From positions 5,184,168 to 5,248,167 of the forward strand of contig OZ007513.1 in the NCBI GenBank assembly GCA_963931865.1: DNA of 64,000 nucleotides, in the 5' to 3' direction. The notes below the pieces were generated by a model. The model was not told the DNA's origin and did no database searches. It saw nothing but the letters and a program-made list of their open reading frames with translations. Positions 54,100 through 64,000 of the stretch are shown in pieces (the stretch's first letter is position 1; every line of letters starts with the position of its first letter). Source of the DNA: Axinella damicornis (taxonomy: Eukaryota > Porifera > Demospongiae > Axinellida > Axinellidae). The translations under genes and the position numbers were made by a program.

Positions 54100-54930
54100 A
54101 CGACACTCAGTGCCATTTGAGATACGAACTTAATCATCTCAAATTCTCGGAGGCATTGCAGGTGATCTATCACAACACTATCACAGTCTAAAGGAAAAAA
54201 AATCTTGACCTGAATAGGCTTCTTGTACCAAGCTCTATCAAAATCACACTCCGCATTCATCAATGCTACACCTCCATACACTCATACTTGAAGTTTTGAC
54301 GGCTCTACTGTGATCATTGTGTCTCTGCCTTATTGGAGGCTATGCACCCTCTGAGGATGGCTACATTCTTTGTGATACTACTGTTCATCAGTGACGTCTA
54401 AACAAATCTGAATATTGCAGTTGATAACTCAGTGCAGTTCAAGGTGCAGACTACAATTCTCATTGCCATTGGAGCTGATCTATCACAGCCTACATCTAGA
54501 AATGACTGGACTCAATTTTCTCAAATTCTCAGACACAGTGCAGGTTATCTACCACAACACTATCACAGCCTGGAGCTAACTAACAAAGAAACCCAGGAAA
54601 AAAATCTTGTTGAATTTGACCTTGATTCAAATGCTTGTGCTGATGCTTAAATTTCAATGTAAGTTCACTACAGCGCATAGAGATCTCAATTCATTGCCTG
54701 TGGGATAGCTTGACTGACATCGTTCGGAATAGACTTGTTGCTATACCAAGATCTTTCGAAATCACACACCACATTCAACAATACTACACCTCCGTACACT
54801 TGTACTTAAATTTTGGATGACTCTACTGTGATTGTTGCGTGTCTCCCTTATTGAGGGCTACACACCCTCTGAGGATGGCTACATCCTTTATGATACGTAC
54901 TACTGCTCATCAGTGACATCATTTATCTTG
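54100..54930. other. repeated middle segment, function unknown
   Basis: Two internal modules share TATCACAACACTATCACAG-like and CCCTCTGAGGATGGCTACAT words at 54150-54400 and 54540-54920. In one plus frame the second reads GYTPSEDGYILYDTYYC. No domain recognised. The same segment recurs in copy 2. Confidence 0.45.
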
Positions 54931-54944
54931 TATGGCAGAGACCT

Positions 54945-55300
54945 GTGGAAGCAGAATTGCTATCCCCAGATCAACACCCCCCAATGACTACCAAGGATTA
55001 CCGCGAGCAACTCCTCCAGGTGCTAGCTAGCTTGAGACAACTAGCGGAAACCACTATACACAAGGCCCAGGGGCGGTACAAAGGTCAATTTGACAGGAGG
55101 GCTCAGCAATGCCACTACAAAGTTGGTGACTGGGTTATGGTGAAGTTCCCCCAAGAAGAACAAGGGAGGATGAGAAAGCTCTCAGTCTAAAGAAAAAGTA
55201 AAAACGAACACCCCTCGCATACTATCAGCAAGAAGGCAATATACAAGTGCACCAAGAGAGAATCTGTTTCTGCCCACCAGGTGGGATACTTTTGGTATTG
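54945..55300 (+). pseudogene. Ty3/gypsy integrase C-terminal module 1
   Basis: Reads PMTTKDYREQLLQVLASLRQ, then AQGRYKGQFDRRA, then KVGDWVMVKFPQEEQGRMRK before a stop. This is the integrase tail where a helix is followed by 'VGDWVMV+FP', typical of Ty3/gypsy polyproteins. Most of the HPWHGPYRVI part present in module 2 is missing here. Confidence 0.7.
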
Positions 55301-55339
55301 AACTCGTAGACACTCAATTGGTAGACCCCAAAAAGGTTT

Positions 55340-55665
55340 CAAAAGCTTTTGCAGAAGGGTGCTGCTGAATCACACGTTGACCCGGGCCCACAGGGTGCCG
55401 CTGAAGCACGTGTAGAGCCAGACCTTTCAGGTCAGGGGACTGCTGAATCATGCAGAGATGTTGAACCAGCCCCTGTTCCGACCGATGAATCCAATGGTGA
55501 CCCAGTCGAGGTGTCTGCTGAATCACGCAGTGAACCAGGCACTATGACCGATGCATCAGATAGTGAACCGGTCTTAGTTGATGAATCCACCGAGGAGCCA
55601 ACCAGTTTTCTGTTTGATTATTCTCTACCTACAGGTGACCAGACTAGTGCTATCCCTAAATCAAT
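55340..55665 (+). pseudogene. acidic polyprotein tail
   Basis: A frame with AESHVDPGPQGAAEARVEPD, repeated 'ESC.D.EP.PVPTDESN' and SFLFDYSLPTGDQTSAIPK. Such Glu/Asp/Pro/Ser-rich tails follow the integrase in some Ty3/gypsy elements. It leads into the next integrase module, and the same block recurs at 59040-59360 and 59760-60080. Confidence 0.5.
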
Positions 55666-55669
55666 GCCC

Positions 55670-56030
55670 CCCGATGACTGCCGAGGATTACCGCGAGCAA
55701 CTCCTCCAGGTGCTAGCTAGCTCAAGACAACTAGTGGAAACCACAGTACGCAAGGCCCAGGGGCGGTACAAAGGTCAATTTGACAGCAACGCCACTACAA
55801 AGTTGGCGACTGGGTTATGGTGATCATGAAGTTCCCCCAAGAAGAACAAGGGAGGATGAGAAAGCTCTCACACCCCTGGCATGGACCCTATCGAGTGATT
55901 GAGCACAATGGACATGGACCCTATCGAGTGATTGAGCACAATGGACATGGACCCTATCGAGTGATTGAGCGCAAAGATCCGGATCTAACCATATCGAAGG
56001 TGTACTATCCGCAAGAAGGCAGTATACAAG
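55670..56030 (+). pseudogene. integrase C-terminal module 2 with 33-bp triplication
   Basis: Reads TAEDYREQLLQVLASSRQLV, then MKFPQEEQGRMRKLSHPWHG, then GPYRVIEHNGH repeated before DPDLTISKVYYPQEGSI. The unit at 55885-55975 is repeated three times with slight changes, so the GPYRVIE strand is triplicated. Followed by GT microsatellite and poly-C. Confidence 0.7.
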
Positions 56031-56040
56031 GTGAGGTTTG

Positions 56041-56163
56041 TGAGTGTGTGTGTGTGTGTGTGATGCTTGTGTGTGTGTGCGAATCGTTACCTTAATGATT
56101 TGTCATTTTGTGTTTGTGTTTGTTCTGGGTCATACCCCCCCCCCCCCCCCCCCCCCCCCCCCC
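56041..56163. repeat. GT microsatellite and poly-C tract
   Basis: GT repeats at about 56041-56090 and an uninterrupted C run at 56135-56163 (29 nt), in the unique spacer between the two tandem copies. Confidence 0.92.
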
Positions 56164-56689
56164 ACCCACCCTCTCCCATGTCCAGGCCTCCCTGGAAGCG
56201 GCTAGCCTACCTGCTGGACGTCCACACATTCTCTTCACAGGAAGTGCTCCTGAACCAGAGCACACTCACGTGCTGTCGTTGAGGAGAACAAATAAGTATG
56301 TGATTTCCATTGCTAACCCTAGCCACAACCCTAGCTGGACGTAACCCCTTACCCTATAACCCTATCCGTGACCCTATACCCGTATATCGCTTGATCTTGC
56401 AGTACGCACTGAAAGAGATAAGACCCATATGATCTATGTATACATTACTGTTCCTACTTAAGTACAAACTGATTGATCTCTTTGAAATTGTCACTTGACT
56501 GAGCTGAGGTGAATCTGATGCCTCTGTGCTCCCTCCCAGATTGTTGTGTCAGCAAAGACGTGTGCTGAATGTGAGCTCACCGAAAATGGCACTGGCACCT
56601 TAAAATGGCTGCACGTTTTGTGCTCCTGGTCCTATCCTTTTTGCTGGCTCTCAGTGTGCCTGCCGATCCCTGTACAGAATAAGTGTAAT

Positions 56690-57735
56690 GAAGAGGTTGG
56701 AGTCTCCCCTGTGACTGTGGCATGCTCCGATTCGAACGAACACCTGAGGTCAGAGTTGTGACAGATGGATCGAACGCTATTCAATGTGATGGCTGTAGCT
56801 CCTGGTGTCACGCCATCTGTGGAGGGATGACCGCGGAGGAGTATATACCACTCTCTACCTGACAGCAGCTTTGACTTGTTATGCCCTGTCTGCCTCACTC
56901 CCTGACAGCAGATCTTGAAAGTCCTCAACCTAAACTGTTGCAGTCTCAGGAGCCAGGCAAGAAGAGCTACGTAGGCTTCAGGGACTGGTGGATGAACATC
57001 AGCCGGACATCCTGATCGGTTGTGAATCCCACTTTGATGGTAACTACTCCTCGTTTGAGGTATTTCCACCAGGCTATACATACTCAGCAGGAAAGACCGA
57101 TCATGTGGTGGTGGCGGTGTATTTTATGCATAAATGAGGACCTGATGGCTACTGAAGAAACGTCACTTGATGTGGACTCTGAACTGGTCTGGGTAAAGGT
57201 GCGATTTGTGGGAAGGAACCCACTATACATCTGTTCTTTCTACACAGTGCCAAACTCCAGTACTGAACTGCTATTTCAACTCATCAGAGAATCCATGCTG
57301 AAGCTGTATAGCGAAAGAACACTGCCTGATACAGTGGTTGCTGGAGATGTCAACCTTCCGGATATGGATTGGGAGAATGGGTATGTAAACCCCTCCCCAA
57401 TTCATGGACATGAAGTCAACCAGGTGATGCTTGACATTGCCAATGACTATGGGTTATGCCACTATTCCAATATCAACATTACCATTGTAGCTCAGCTTAG
57501 CACTGAAGATGTGAACATGCTTATATTCAAGAGATCAATTGCAACCAATTTGACTGGTGGTATGTATTTCAGACCAAGCTGGTGTTCCTGTCCAAGCAAC
57601 TTCAGCTGCCCTTGCTTCGGCCAGTTTAACGTTGCCCTAGCATGCCTATGCATCATCCATTCTTCTCGGAACCGATCAGACCCAGCACACTCAATGTTAC
57701 CTACAGCCATGTGCTCTGAATGTTGCAGTAGATAA
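56690..57735 (+). pseudogene. PHD finger plus endonuclease, copy 2
   Basis: Same layout as 53048-54092: IQCDGCSSWCHAICGGM, then DEHQPDILIGCESHFDG, then the frame 57022-57735 with DTVVAGDVNLPDMDWENGY. Amino-acid differences from copy 1 are few (for example K/R, S/T, V/I), and the frame breaks are shared. Confidence 0.68.
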
Positions 57736-58576
57736 CTCTTGTACGACACTCAGTGCCATTTGAGATACGAACTTAATCATCTCAAATTCTCGGAGGCATT
57801 GCAGGTGATCTATCACAACTCTATCACAGTCTAAAGGGAAAAAAATCTTGACCTGAATAGGCCAAGCTCTCTCAAAATCACACCGCATTCATCAATGCTA
57901 CACTTCCATACACTCATACTTGAAGTTTTGACAGCTCTACTGTCATCATTGTGTCTCTGCCTTATTGGAGGCTACACACCCTCTGAGGATGGCTACATTC
58001 TTCGTGATACTACTGCTCATCAGTGACGTCTAAACAAATCTGAATATTGCAGTTGATAACTCAGTGCAGTTCAAGGTGCAGACTACAATTCTCATTGCCA
58101 TTGGAGCTGATCTATCACAGCCTAGATTTAGAAATGAATGGACTCAATTCTCTCAAATACTCAGACACAGTGCAGGTTATCTACCACAACACTATCACAG
58201 CCTGGAGCTAACTAACAAAGAAACCCAGGAAAAAAATCTTGTTGAATTTGACCTTGATTCAAACGCTTGTGCTGATGCTTAAATTTCGATGTAAGTTCAC
58301 TACAGCGCATAGAGATCTCAATTAATTGCCTGTGGGATAGCTTGACTGACATCGTTCTGAATAGACTTGTTGCTATACCAAGATCTTTCGAAATCACACA
58401 CCACATTCAACAATACTACACCTCCGTACACTTGTACTTAAATTTTGGATGACTCTACTGTGATTGTTGCGTCTCTCCCTTATTGAGGGCTACACACCCT
58501 CTGAGGATGGCTACATCCTTTATGATACGTACTACTGCTCATCAGTGACATCATTTATCTTGTATGGCAGAGACCT

Positions 58577-58985
58577 GTGGAAGCAGAATTGCTATCCCCA
58601 GATCAACACCCCCCAATGATTACCGAGGATTACCGCGAGCAACTCCTCCAGGTGCTAGCTAGCTCGAGACAACTAGCGGAAACCACTATACACAAGGCCC
58701 AGGGGCGGTACAATGGTCAATTTGACAGGAGGGCTCAGCAACGCCACTACAAAGTTGGTGACTGGAGAACAAGGGAGGATGAGAAAGCTCTCACAGTCTA
58801 AAGAAAAAGTAAAAACGAACACCCCTCGCATCCTTTATCGAGTGATTGAGCGCAATGGACATGGACCCTATCAAGTGATTGAGCGCAATGATCCGGATCT
58901 AACCATATCGAAGGTGTACTATCCGCAAGAAGGCAGTATACAAGTGCACCAAGAGAGAATCTGTTTCTGCCCACCAGGTGGGATA
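58577..58985 (+). pseudogene. integrase C-terminal module 3
   Basis: Copy-2 counterpart of module 1. It reads PMITEDYREQLLQVLASSRQ and then loses the WVMVKFPQEE part through a deletion after KVGDW. A degenerate YRVIERNGHGPYQVIERNDP follows in another frame. Confidence 0.65.
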
Positions 58986-59379
58986 CTTTTGGTATTGAAC
59001 TCGTAGACACTCAATTGGTAGACCCCCAAAAAGGGTTCAAAAGCTTTTGCAGAAGGGTGCTGCATAATCACACGTTGACCCGGGCCTACAGGGTGCCGCA
59101 GAAGCACGTGTAGAGCCAGACCTTTCAGGTCAGGGGACTGCTGAATCATGCAGAGATGTTGAACCAGCCCCTGTTCCGACTGATGAATCCAATGGTGACC
59201 CAGTCGAGGTGTCTGCTGAATCACACAGTGAACCAGGCACTATGACCGATGCATCAGATAGTGAACCGGTCTTAGTTGATGAATCCACCGAGGAGCCAAC
59301 CAGTTTTCTGTTTGATTATTCTCTACCTACAGGTGACCAGACTAGTGCTATCCCTAAATCAACGCCCCCCGATGACTGC

Positions 59380-59724
59380 CGAGGATTACCGCGAGCAACT
59401 CCTCCAGGTGCTAGATAGCTCAAGACAACTAGTGGAAACCACAGTACGCAAGGCCCAGGGGCGGTACAAAGGTCAATTTGACAGCAACGCCACTACAAAG
59501 TTGGCGACTGGGTTATGGTGATCATGAAGTTCCCCCAAGAAGAACAAGGGAGGATGAGAAAGCTCTCACACCCCTGGCATGGACCCTATCGAGTGATTGA
59601 GCGCAATGATCCGGATCTAACCATATCGAAGGTGTACTATCTGCAAGAAGGCAGTATACAAGTGCACCAAGAGAGAATCTGTTTCTGCCCACCAGGAGGG
59701 ATACTTTTGGTATTGAACTCGTAG
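59380..59724 (+). pseudogene. integrase C-terminal module 4
   Basis: Reads TAEDYREQLLQVLDSSRQLV, then MKFPQEEQGRMRKLSHPWHG, PYRVIERNDPDLTISKVYYL and VHQERICFCPPGG. This is the most complete tail of the set and lacks the 33-bp triplication of module 2. The preceding acidic block is at 59040-59360. Confidence 0.7.
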
Positions 59725-59764
59725 ACACTCAATTGGTAGACCCCCAAAAAGGGTTCAAAAGCTT

Positions 59765-60130
59765 TTGCAGAAGGGTGCTGCTGAATCACACGTTGACCCG
59801 GGCCCACAGGGTGCCGCTGAAGCATGTGTAGAGCCAGACCTTTCAGGTCAGGGGACTGCTGAATCATGCAGAGATGTTGAACCAGCCCCTGTTCCGACTG
59901 ATGAATCCAATGGTGACCCAGTCGAGGTGTCTGCTGAATCACACAGTGAACCAGGCACTATGACCGATGCATCAGACAGTGAACCGGTCTTAGTTGATGA
60001 ATCCACCGAGGAACCAACCAGTTTTCTGTTTGATTATTCTCTACCTACAGGTGACCAGACTAGTGCTATCCCTAAATCAACACCCCCCGATGACTACCGA
60101 GGATTACCGCGAGCAACTCCTAGCCAATAA
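59765..60130 (+). pseudogene. acidic tail and stub of a fifth module
   Basis: AESHVDPGPQGAAEACVEPD through LFDYSLPTGDQTSAIPK, then the first few codons of another module before the repetition stops at CCTAGCCAATAAG near 60130. Spacing from the previous block is about 724 bp. Confidence 0.55.
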
Positions 60131-60134
60131 GTTT

Positions 60135-61400
60135 ATTTTCAGATCAAAGTGATCCACCACCAACTTGGCTTCAGATGTTTACAAAGCTCTGCCCTGAGGG
60201 CTTCAAGATCAAACTGCTGTAGTACAGCTTTACCATCGCCATGACTACTGCCCTTCACAGCATATGTACGCAAGACGCCAATTGGCATCTATAGCCTATA
60301 ATCGGTTAATATAAAGCTACAACCAAGCTATGTCAGGCCTGGGGAATCTTCACATGTGAACCACGGTAGATGTCATGGATTCTAGACGCAATGGGTTATT
60401 CATATTCCCATCCAGATCCACAGCTACAGAGAAGCTAGAAAGCTGCAACTAGTTTCAGGTAGGTAATATCCATAACCGCTGAAGGGATATGTAGCAGTGA
60501 TACGAGTGGTGAAACTCCAGTTAGTGCCGTATTTTCGATCCACAAGAAGATTGCATCGTAGCCAGACACTGGCTCCCCTGAGTACGCTTCATAGTGCTTC
60601 TGCTCTCTGCTGGTGCTTGTCCCATCTTTCTAGCCAGCACAAAATGTAAGATCGGTCTCATACAGTTGAGATGTTGAGATGAGGCGTGACTGTCACAAAA
60701 AAATTTGTTCGGGGCCAAAACCGGTCAGTGGGGACCAGCCAAAATTGGTTGCCCTGGTTGCTGTCCACCTGTACCAGAAGTGGTCGTGCGAGGTGGAGGT
60801 GTAAGTGTCAAGCACACAGTGAAAATGCCAACCTAACATGTCAAAAGACAGCTATGGACTTGAGGCGAGGAAGCAGCTAGGAGACCTGATGGAGGTGTAC
60901 CAACTTTGTCATGAAGGATGGGGAGCTTTATTAGCCAAGGTGAGAACTGAAACCTAGCAGATCAATTGGCTTGTGCTTGTGTCAATTTGTGGTCTAACTA
61001 AGCCTCCTACACGATCTGCTTAGCTATAAACAGTCATACACTTTCTCTGCACTTTCTCTCTCCATGTCTACTTAGCTAAATGGTCATTCTGCAATTGTTC
61101 CATTCAGGTCATTGAAGTCGGGTATGTCTGAGGAGAAGCAGTAAATGGTGTCGTCGGTTCAGTGAGCGTTTCAAGCTGGGACGAGGAAGGATGTGCAAGA
61201 CATGGTATGTGCAGTACAAGTAGTATGAAGGTCATGCGCATTACCGCCCCTGAATCTCCCCAGTTCCATTTCTCGCACAGTACATACAAAGTGTGAAAGT
61301 GATGTCATTACTAATGAACTCCCCTGCCTCCTTCCTCCTAGCCCCCACTTCCATTACAATGGAGGAACCTTAATGTGTTGATTTTTTGACTGTTCCACTC
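60135..61400. other. no gene recognised
   Basis: No supported exon or repeat. Frames on either strand lack domains. Confidence 0.3.
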
Positions 61401-61402
61401 AG

Positions 61403-62640
61403 GTTGCTAGGTGTGGCACTTGCTAGCAAGCTAACCAATGCCCCAGAGCATCCAATCCAGTCAAATCCCCATCTTCCATATTGGCATCGACTTTGTGGGA
61501 CCACTGCCTGAGTCGGAAAATGGGATAACCTCACACTGTAGATGCTCCCTTAAAAGTGTGCACCTGGAGTTGCTGATGCCCTCTTCAAGGTGTGTGTTCA
61601 CTTCGTTGTGTGCATGTGTAGCTAGCTGTTGCATTTACCATGGCATTTCCATATGCTATCTCGAAGCTGCAATCTTGGTGTAGCATTTATTAGCCTACTT
61701 AATCAATCACATTTCATTCGATTCAACACATACTATGTCTTATGAATCATGTTACAGATATTCATGTGAATGGGCCAGGGAACGAACTGTTGCAGCTCCT
61801 TCGAATTCAACAGTCTCAATACTGCATACCATCCCCAGGTATGTGCTTAGTACAACATTGTGATTAACCCAACAGTGGCGGTCCTCAGATCCATACAACT
61901 ACCAGTTATTTGCAGAAGTGTTTATAATTATATAGAATGCTGTATAAGCACGGTTTACATGTCTATGTGGAGTTAGCCCCAATAATGTTGCTCCTGCAAG
62001 TGTAACCTCAATCTAAGGGATATGGTTGTGTGAGGGCTGTAAGCTTTCATAAAATAACCTGCTTCCTTTTTCTGTAGGCAAACGGTCTCGATGAAAGGTT
62101 TAGCCAGACCCTCCAAACCATGCTTGTCAAGTTTGCTGCTATGAAGAGGGAGAAGTGGGACGATACGTGTAACACGTCAAGGCATGAATCGACATGCTTT
62201 ACCCCATTACGTTCTGGTAATCCACCCTCACCGTTGACATAATGTGCAAAGACACAGCTGACATTTGCCTGGACAGGGTCATGGATACTATATAGGGACC
62301 TACCACCATTCGAGGTGGAAAGAATGGCAGCTGAATGGCTCCAATGACTCGATGAGGCAAAAACCAATATTATGTTGGCCCAGGAAAAACAGAACTAGGT
62401 CAACGATCGATCGCAAACATGCCAACCCCAAAGCCTACCAGGTAGGCGTCAAAATCCTTAAGAAGGATTTCATTACAAGGAAAAGCAGAGAAGAGGAGGC
62501 AAGATGGATGCAAAGTATGTGGGCCCATTTGTCATAACAAAGAAGAAAGGGTTGTACACATTGCAGTACCCTGGTCATGTGATGAGCCGTGTCAATGGAG
62601 TACACCTCTAGCCCTATCTGACTCCACCTCCAAGTCCATC
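61403..62640 (+). pseudogene. integrase-derived sequence with intron-like gaps
   Basis: Piece 1 (61403-61589) has IPIFHIGIDFVGPLPESENG, the start of the RNase H-fold integrase core, after a possible zinc-finger scrap. Piece 2 (61758-61838) reads MGQGTNCCSSFEFNSLNTAY then HPQ|GTATGT. Piece 3 (62078 on) starts after TTCTGTAG with ANGLDERFSQTLQTMLVKFA. AYHPQ.NGLDERF is continuous in Ty3/gypsy integrases, so a 239-bp GT-AG intron in phase 0 appears to split it. The core is then shortened (WDDTCNTSRHEST). The GPF-type tail (KYVGPFVITKKKGLYTLQYP and RVNGVHL) is spread over three frames. Domesticated gene or Ginger-like element, now damaged. Confidence 0.6.
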
Positions 62641-62644
62641 CAGG

Positions 62645-63120
62645 CAAGACCACGTGCACCCATTTGCAAGACTGACCGCTCTCCAAGTCTAACAGCAGTC
62701 ATTAAATTTTACCAGACCACAGCTTCTCATCTGACCTCCATCATGAAACTAGCTCACCCCTCCCTCCTCCAATGCCATCCCTGAGCCAACTTGATCAAGC
62801 AAGGTACTCTGGGCAACCTGAATGCCTTCCTGACATAACCATCAAATGTTACTTCAAGTACCCCTGTCACAGAAGGAGGGTTCTATCCAGATTTTCCCAG
62901 ATCGTTTCCTACCATCTCCAGTTTCAGAAGTTTCTGGGTGTCAAAGCGTTATTTGTTCTTTATCAGAGAGACAAAGGAGATTGTCCAGATACTACACACT
63001 GGTCAAGAAGGACATTGGGTGACTATCAGTACTATTGGTGCTGTACACCCTGAAGTCATGGTGTAATAGTATACTCCACTCTGCCAATCATAGCGAAGGC
63101 ACAAATAGCGTGCCTTCTGG
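62645..63120. other. no gene recognised
   Basis: A frame at 62772-63053 is open but has no domain. It may be upstream sequence of the non-LTR fragment that follows. Confidence 0.3.
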
Positions 63121-63124
63121 AAAT

Positions 63125-63933
63125 GAGTTTAAGACTGCTGCTGGTGCTTATGCCTGCCTTTCATGCCTCTGCATGAGATCAAGATGTTGGACATGCGGGA
63201 CTGTATTACCGCCCTGAAGACCGAAGTAGCAGAGTTGCGAACAGCGCTGTCAGAAGTACTAGCAAGGGAATCCGTGAGATGCTGCAACTATATGCAAAAT
63301 AGCTCGGACGCCTGGTCCACAGTTGGTTCCCGTGGCAAGCGTATGAACATCCCACAGTTTACCCAATCCAATCTAGGCCTGGTTCATCCTCATTATTGTA
63401 TAAGAATGCAAATAACTTGACTGCCAAAATTGGACAATCTAAATGCACTTATAGCACTTCACCAGCCTGATGCCATCTGTGTTGTTGAAAGCTGGTTCTG
63501 CCCAGATATTGCAGCTGCTGAAATAAGTATTGGTTACAATACTGTAAGGTTTGATGTTTATAATGTTCAAGTTTTTTAACAGGTCTTGTTTCTTGTACAG
63601 TGTGCACATTTAAGACACAGTTTAGCTGTTTTGTATCATCCCCTTAGTTCATCTGTTGATAATATTCAATTTTGTAGAAAGTGTCCACCCATCCTATTTA
63701 TCTAATTTGTATTAGTGGGAGAATTTAACATAGATCCCCCTCACAATTTGTACCAGAGACTGCTAACACTTCTGTCCAGCTTTCTCTCGCGCAGGTTGTT
63801 CCTAGTACCACGCATACCTCCAGTACTGGCAAATCTACCCTGATCAAGCTTGCCCTTGTGGCCTCCCCAGCCAAAGTGGATTGTTCGACACCAGGAAGCC
63901 CCCAGCAGGAAAACATACTGGCACCCAAGGCTT
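63125..63933 (+). pseudogene. non-LTR retroelement: coiled coil plus endonuclease fragment
   Basis: First MRDCITALKTEVAELRTALS and EVLARESVRCC (short coiled coil), then SSDAWSTVGSRGKRM. In another frame KLDNLNALIALHQPDAICVV and ESWFCPDIAAAEISIGYNT follow, the opening of an exonuclease-endonuclease-phosphatase domain with the E-S-W motif. After more frame changes come LVGEFNIDPP and QVVPSTTHTSSTGKSTLIKL, later motifs of the same domain. The fragment is independent of the PHD/endonuclease copies at 53 and 57 kb, which have different sequence. The reverse transcriptase is not in view and may lie beyond the window. Confidence 0.62.
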
Positions 63934-64000
63934 GAGTGAGTTGCTAAATACTTTTAACTGGGACCACATTTTCCTGATGATGTAAACAATGCATGGGTGC

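Larger units (their letters stand above)
52935..56030 (+). repeat. large tandem duplication, copy 1
   Basis: From TCACCGAAAATGGCACTG this copy runs parallel to 56577-59720, offset 3642 falling to 3632 after small indels, with high identity. It joins non-LTR-element sequence (about 53040-54090), an unidentified middle (54100-54930) and Ty3/gypsy integrase modules (54945-56030). Both copies carry the same reading-frame breaks, so the damage came before the duplication. Confidence 0.85.
56577..59720 (+). repeat. large tandem duplication, copy 2
   Basis: Partner of 52935-56030, starting TCACCGAAAATGGCACTG. It differs by scattered substitutions and small indels, and the integrase modules have expanded further at its right end. 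Confidence 0.85.

Noticed and set aside
53849..54281. Minus-strand frames in the endonuclease tail and middle segment
   Set aside because: Antisense to the better-supported plus frame and without domain features.

Overview
The window looks like nuclear DNA of an invertebrate animal, most likely a sponge or another early-branching metazoan. The reasons are short GT-AG introns, gene pieces scattered among hundreds of small repeats, relics of animal transposon families (a RAG1-N-terminal-like element, a DUF7869-type transposase, Ty3/gypsy, non-LTR elements), eukaryotic TATA, AATAAA and YY1-like signals, and no bacterial operon structure. The sponge assignment is an impression from repeat style, not a proof. 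Exon limits were placed by eye.

Layout. 0.4-2.5 kb (minus): broken gene whose N-terminal half resembles the RAG1 zinc-binding N-terminus and whose C-terminal exon belongs to the same transposon-borne family. 3.5-5.2 kb (minus): P-loop NTPase fragment plus an acidic exon. 5.5-7.6 kb: repeat copy, a helix-turn-helix transposase scrap and a foldback element. 7.8-10.2 kb (minus): three-part decayed DUF7869-type transposase gene with a small transposon in its intron. 10.5-31 kb: mostly repeats (minisatellites, poly-C tracts, MITEs, long hairpins), a reverse transcriptase fragment, a degenerate RG-rich coding remnant and a diverged 0.75 kb duplication. 31.8-33.5 kb: three neighbouring copies of one repeat family. 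36-39.4 kb: a 388/388 bp inverted repeat enclosing further small elements and an LTR-like promoter.

39.5-48.4 kb (plus) is the best candidate for living host sequence: short, splice-bounded, phase-compatible exons ending in two coiled-coil-like exons. 49.8-52.5 kb (minus) has a second candidate gene with a nuclear-localisation-type exon and a proline-rich minisatellite.

52.9-60.1 kb is a tandem duplication (spacing about 3.64 kb) joining a PHD/endonuclease piece of a non-LTR element to repeated C-terminal modules of a Ty3/gypsy integrase. 61.4-62.6 kb is a separate integrase-derived sequence with intron-like gaps, and 63.1-63.9 kb is another non-LTR endonuclease fragment.

The recognisable genes do not form a pathway. 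They are mostly mobile-element genes in different stages of decay, and the small non-autonomous elements inserted into them record the order of events. One family with TAGCCTC...GAGGCTA ends has 9-bp target duplications at several copies and occurs in sizes from 43 bp to about 0.9 kb.
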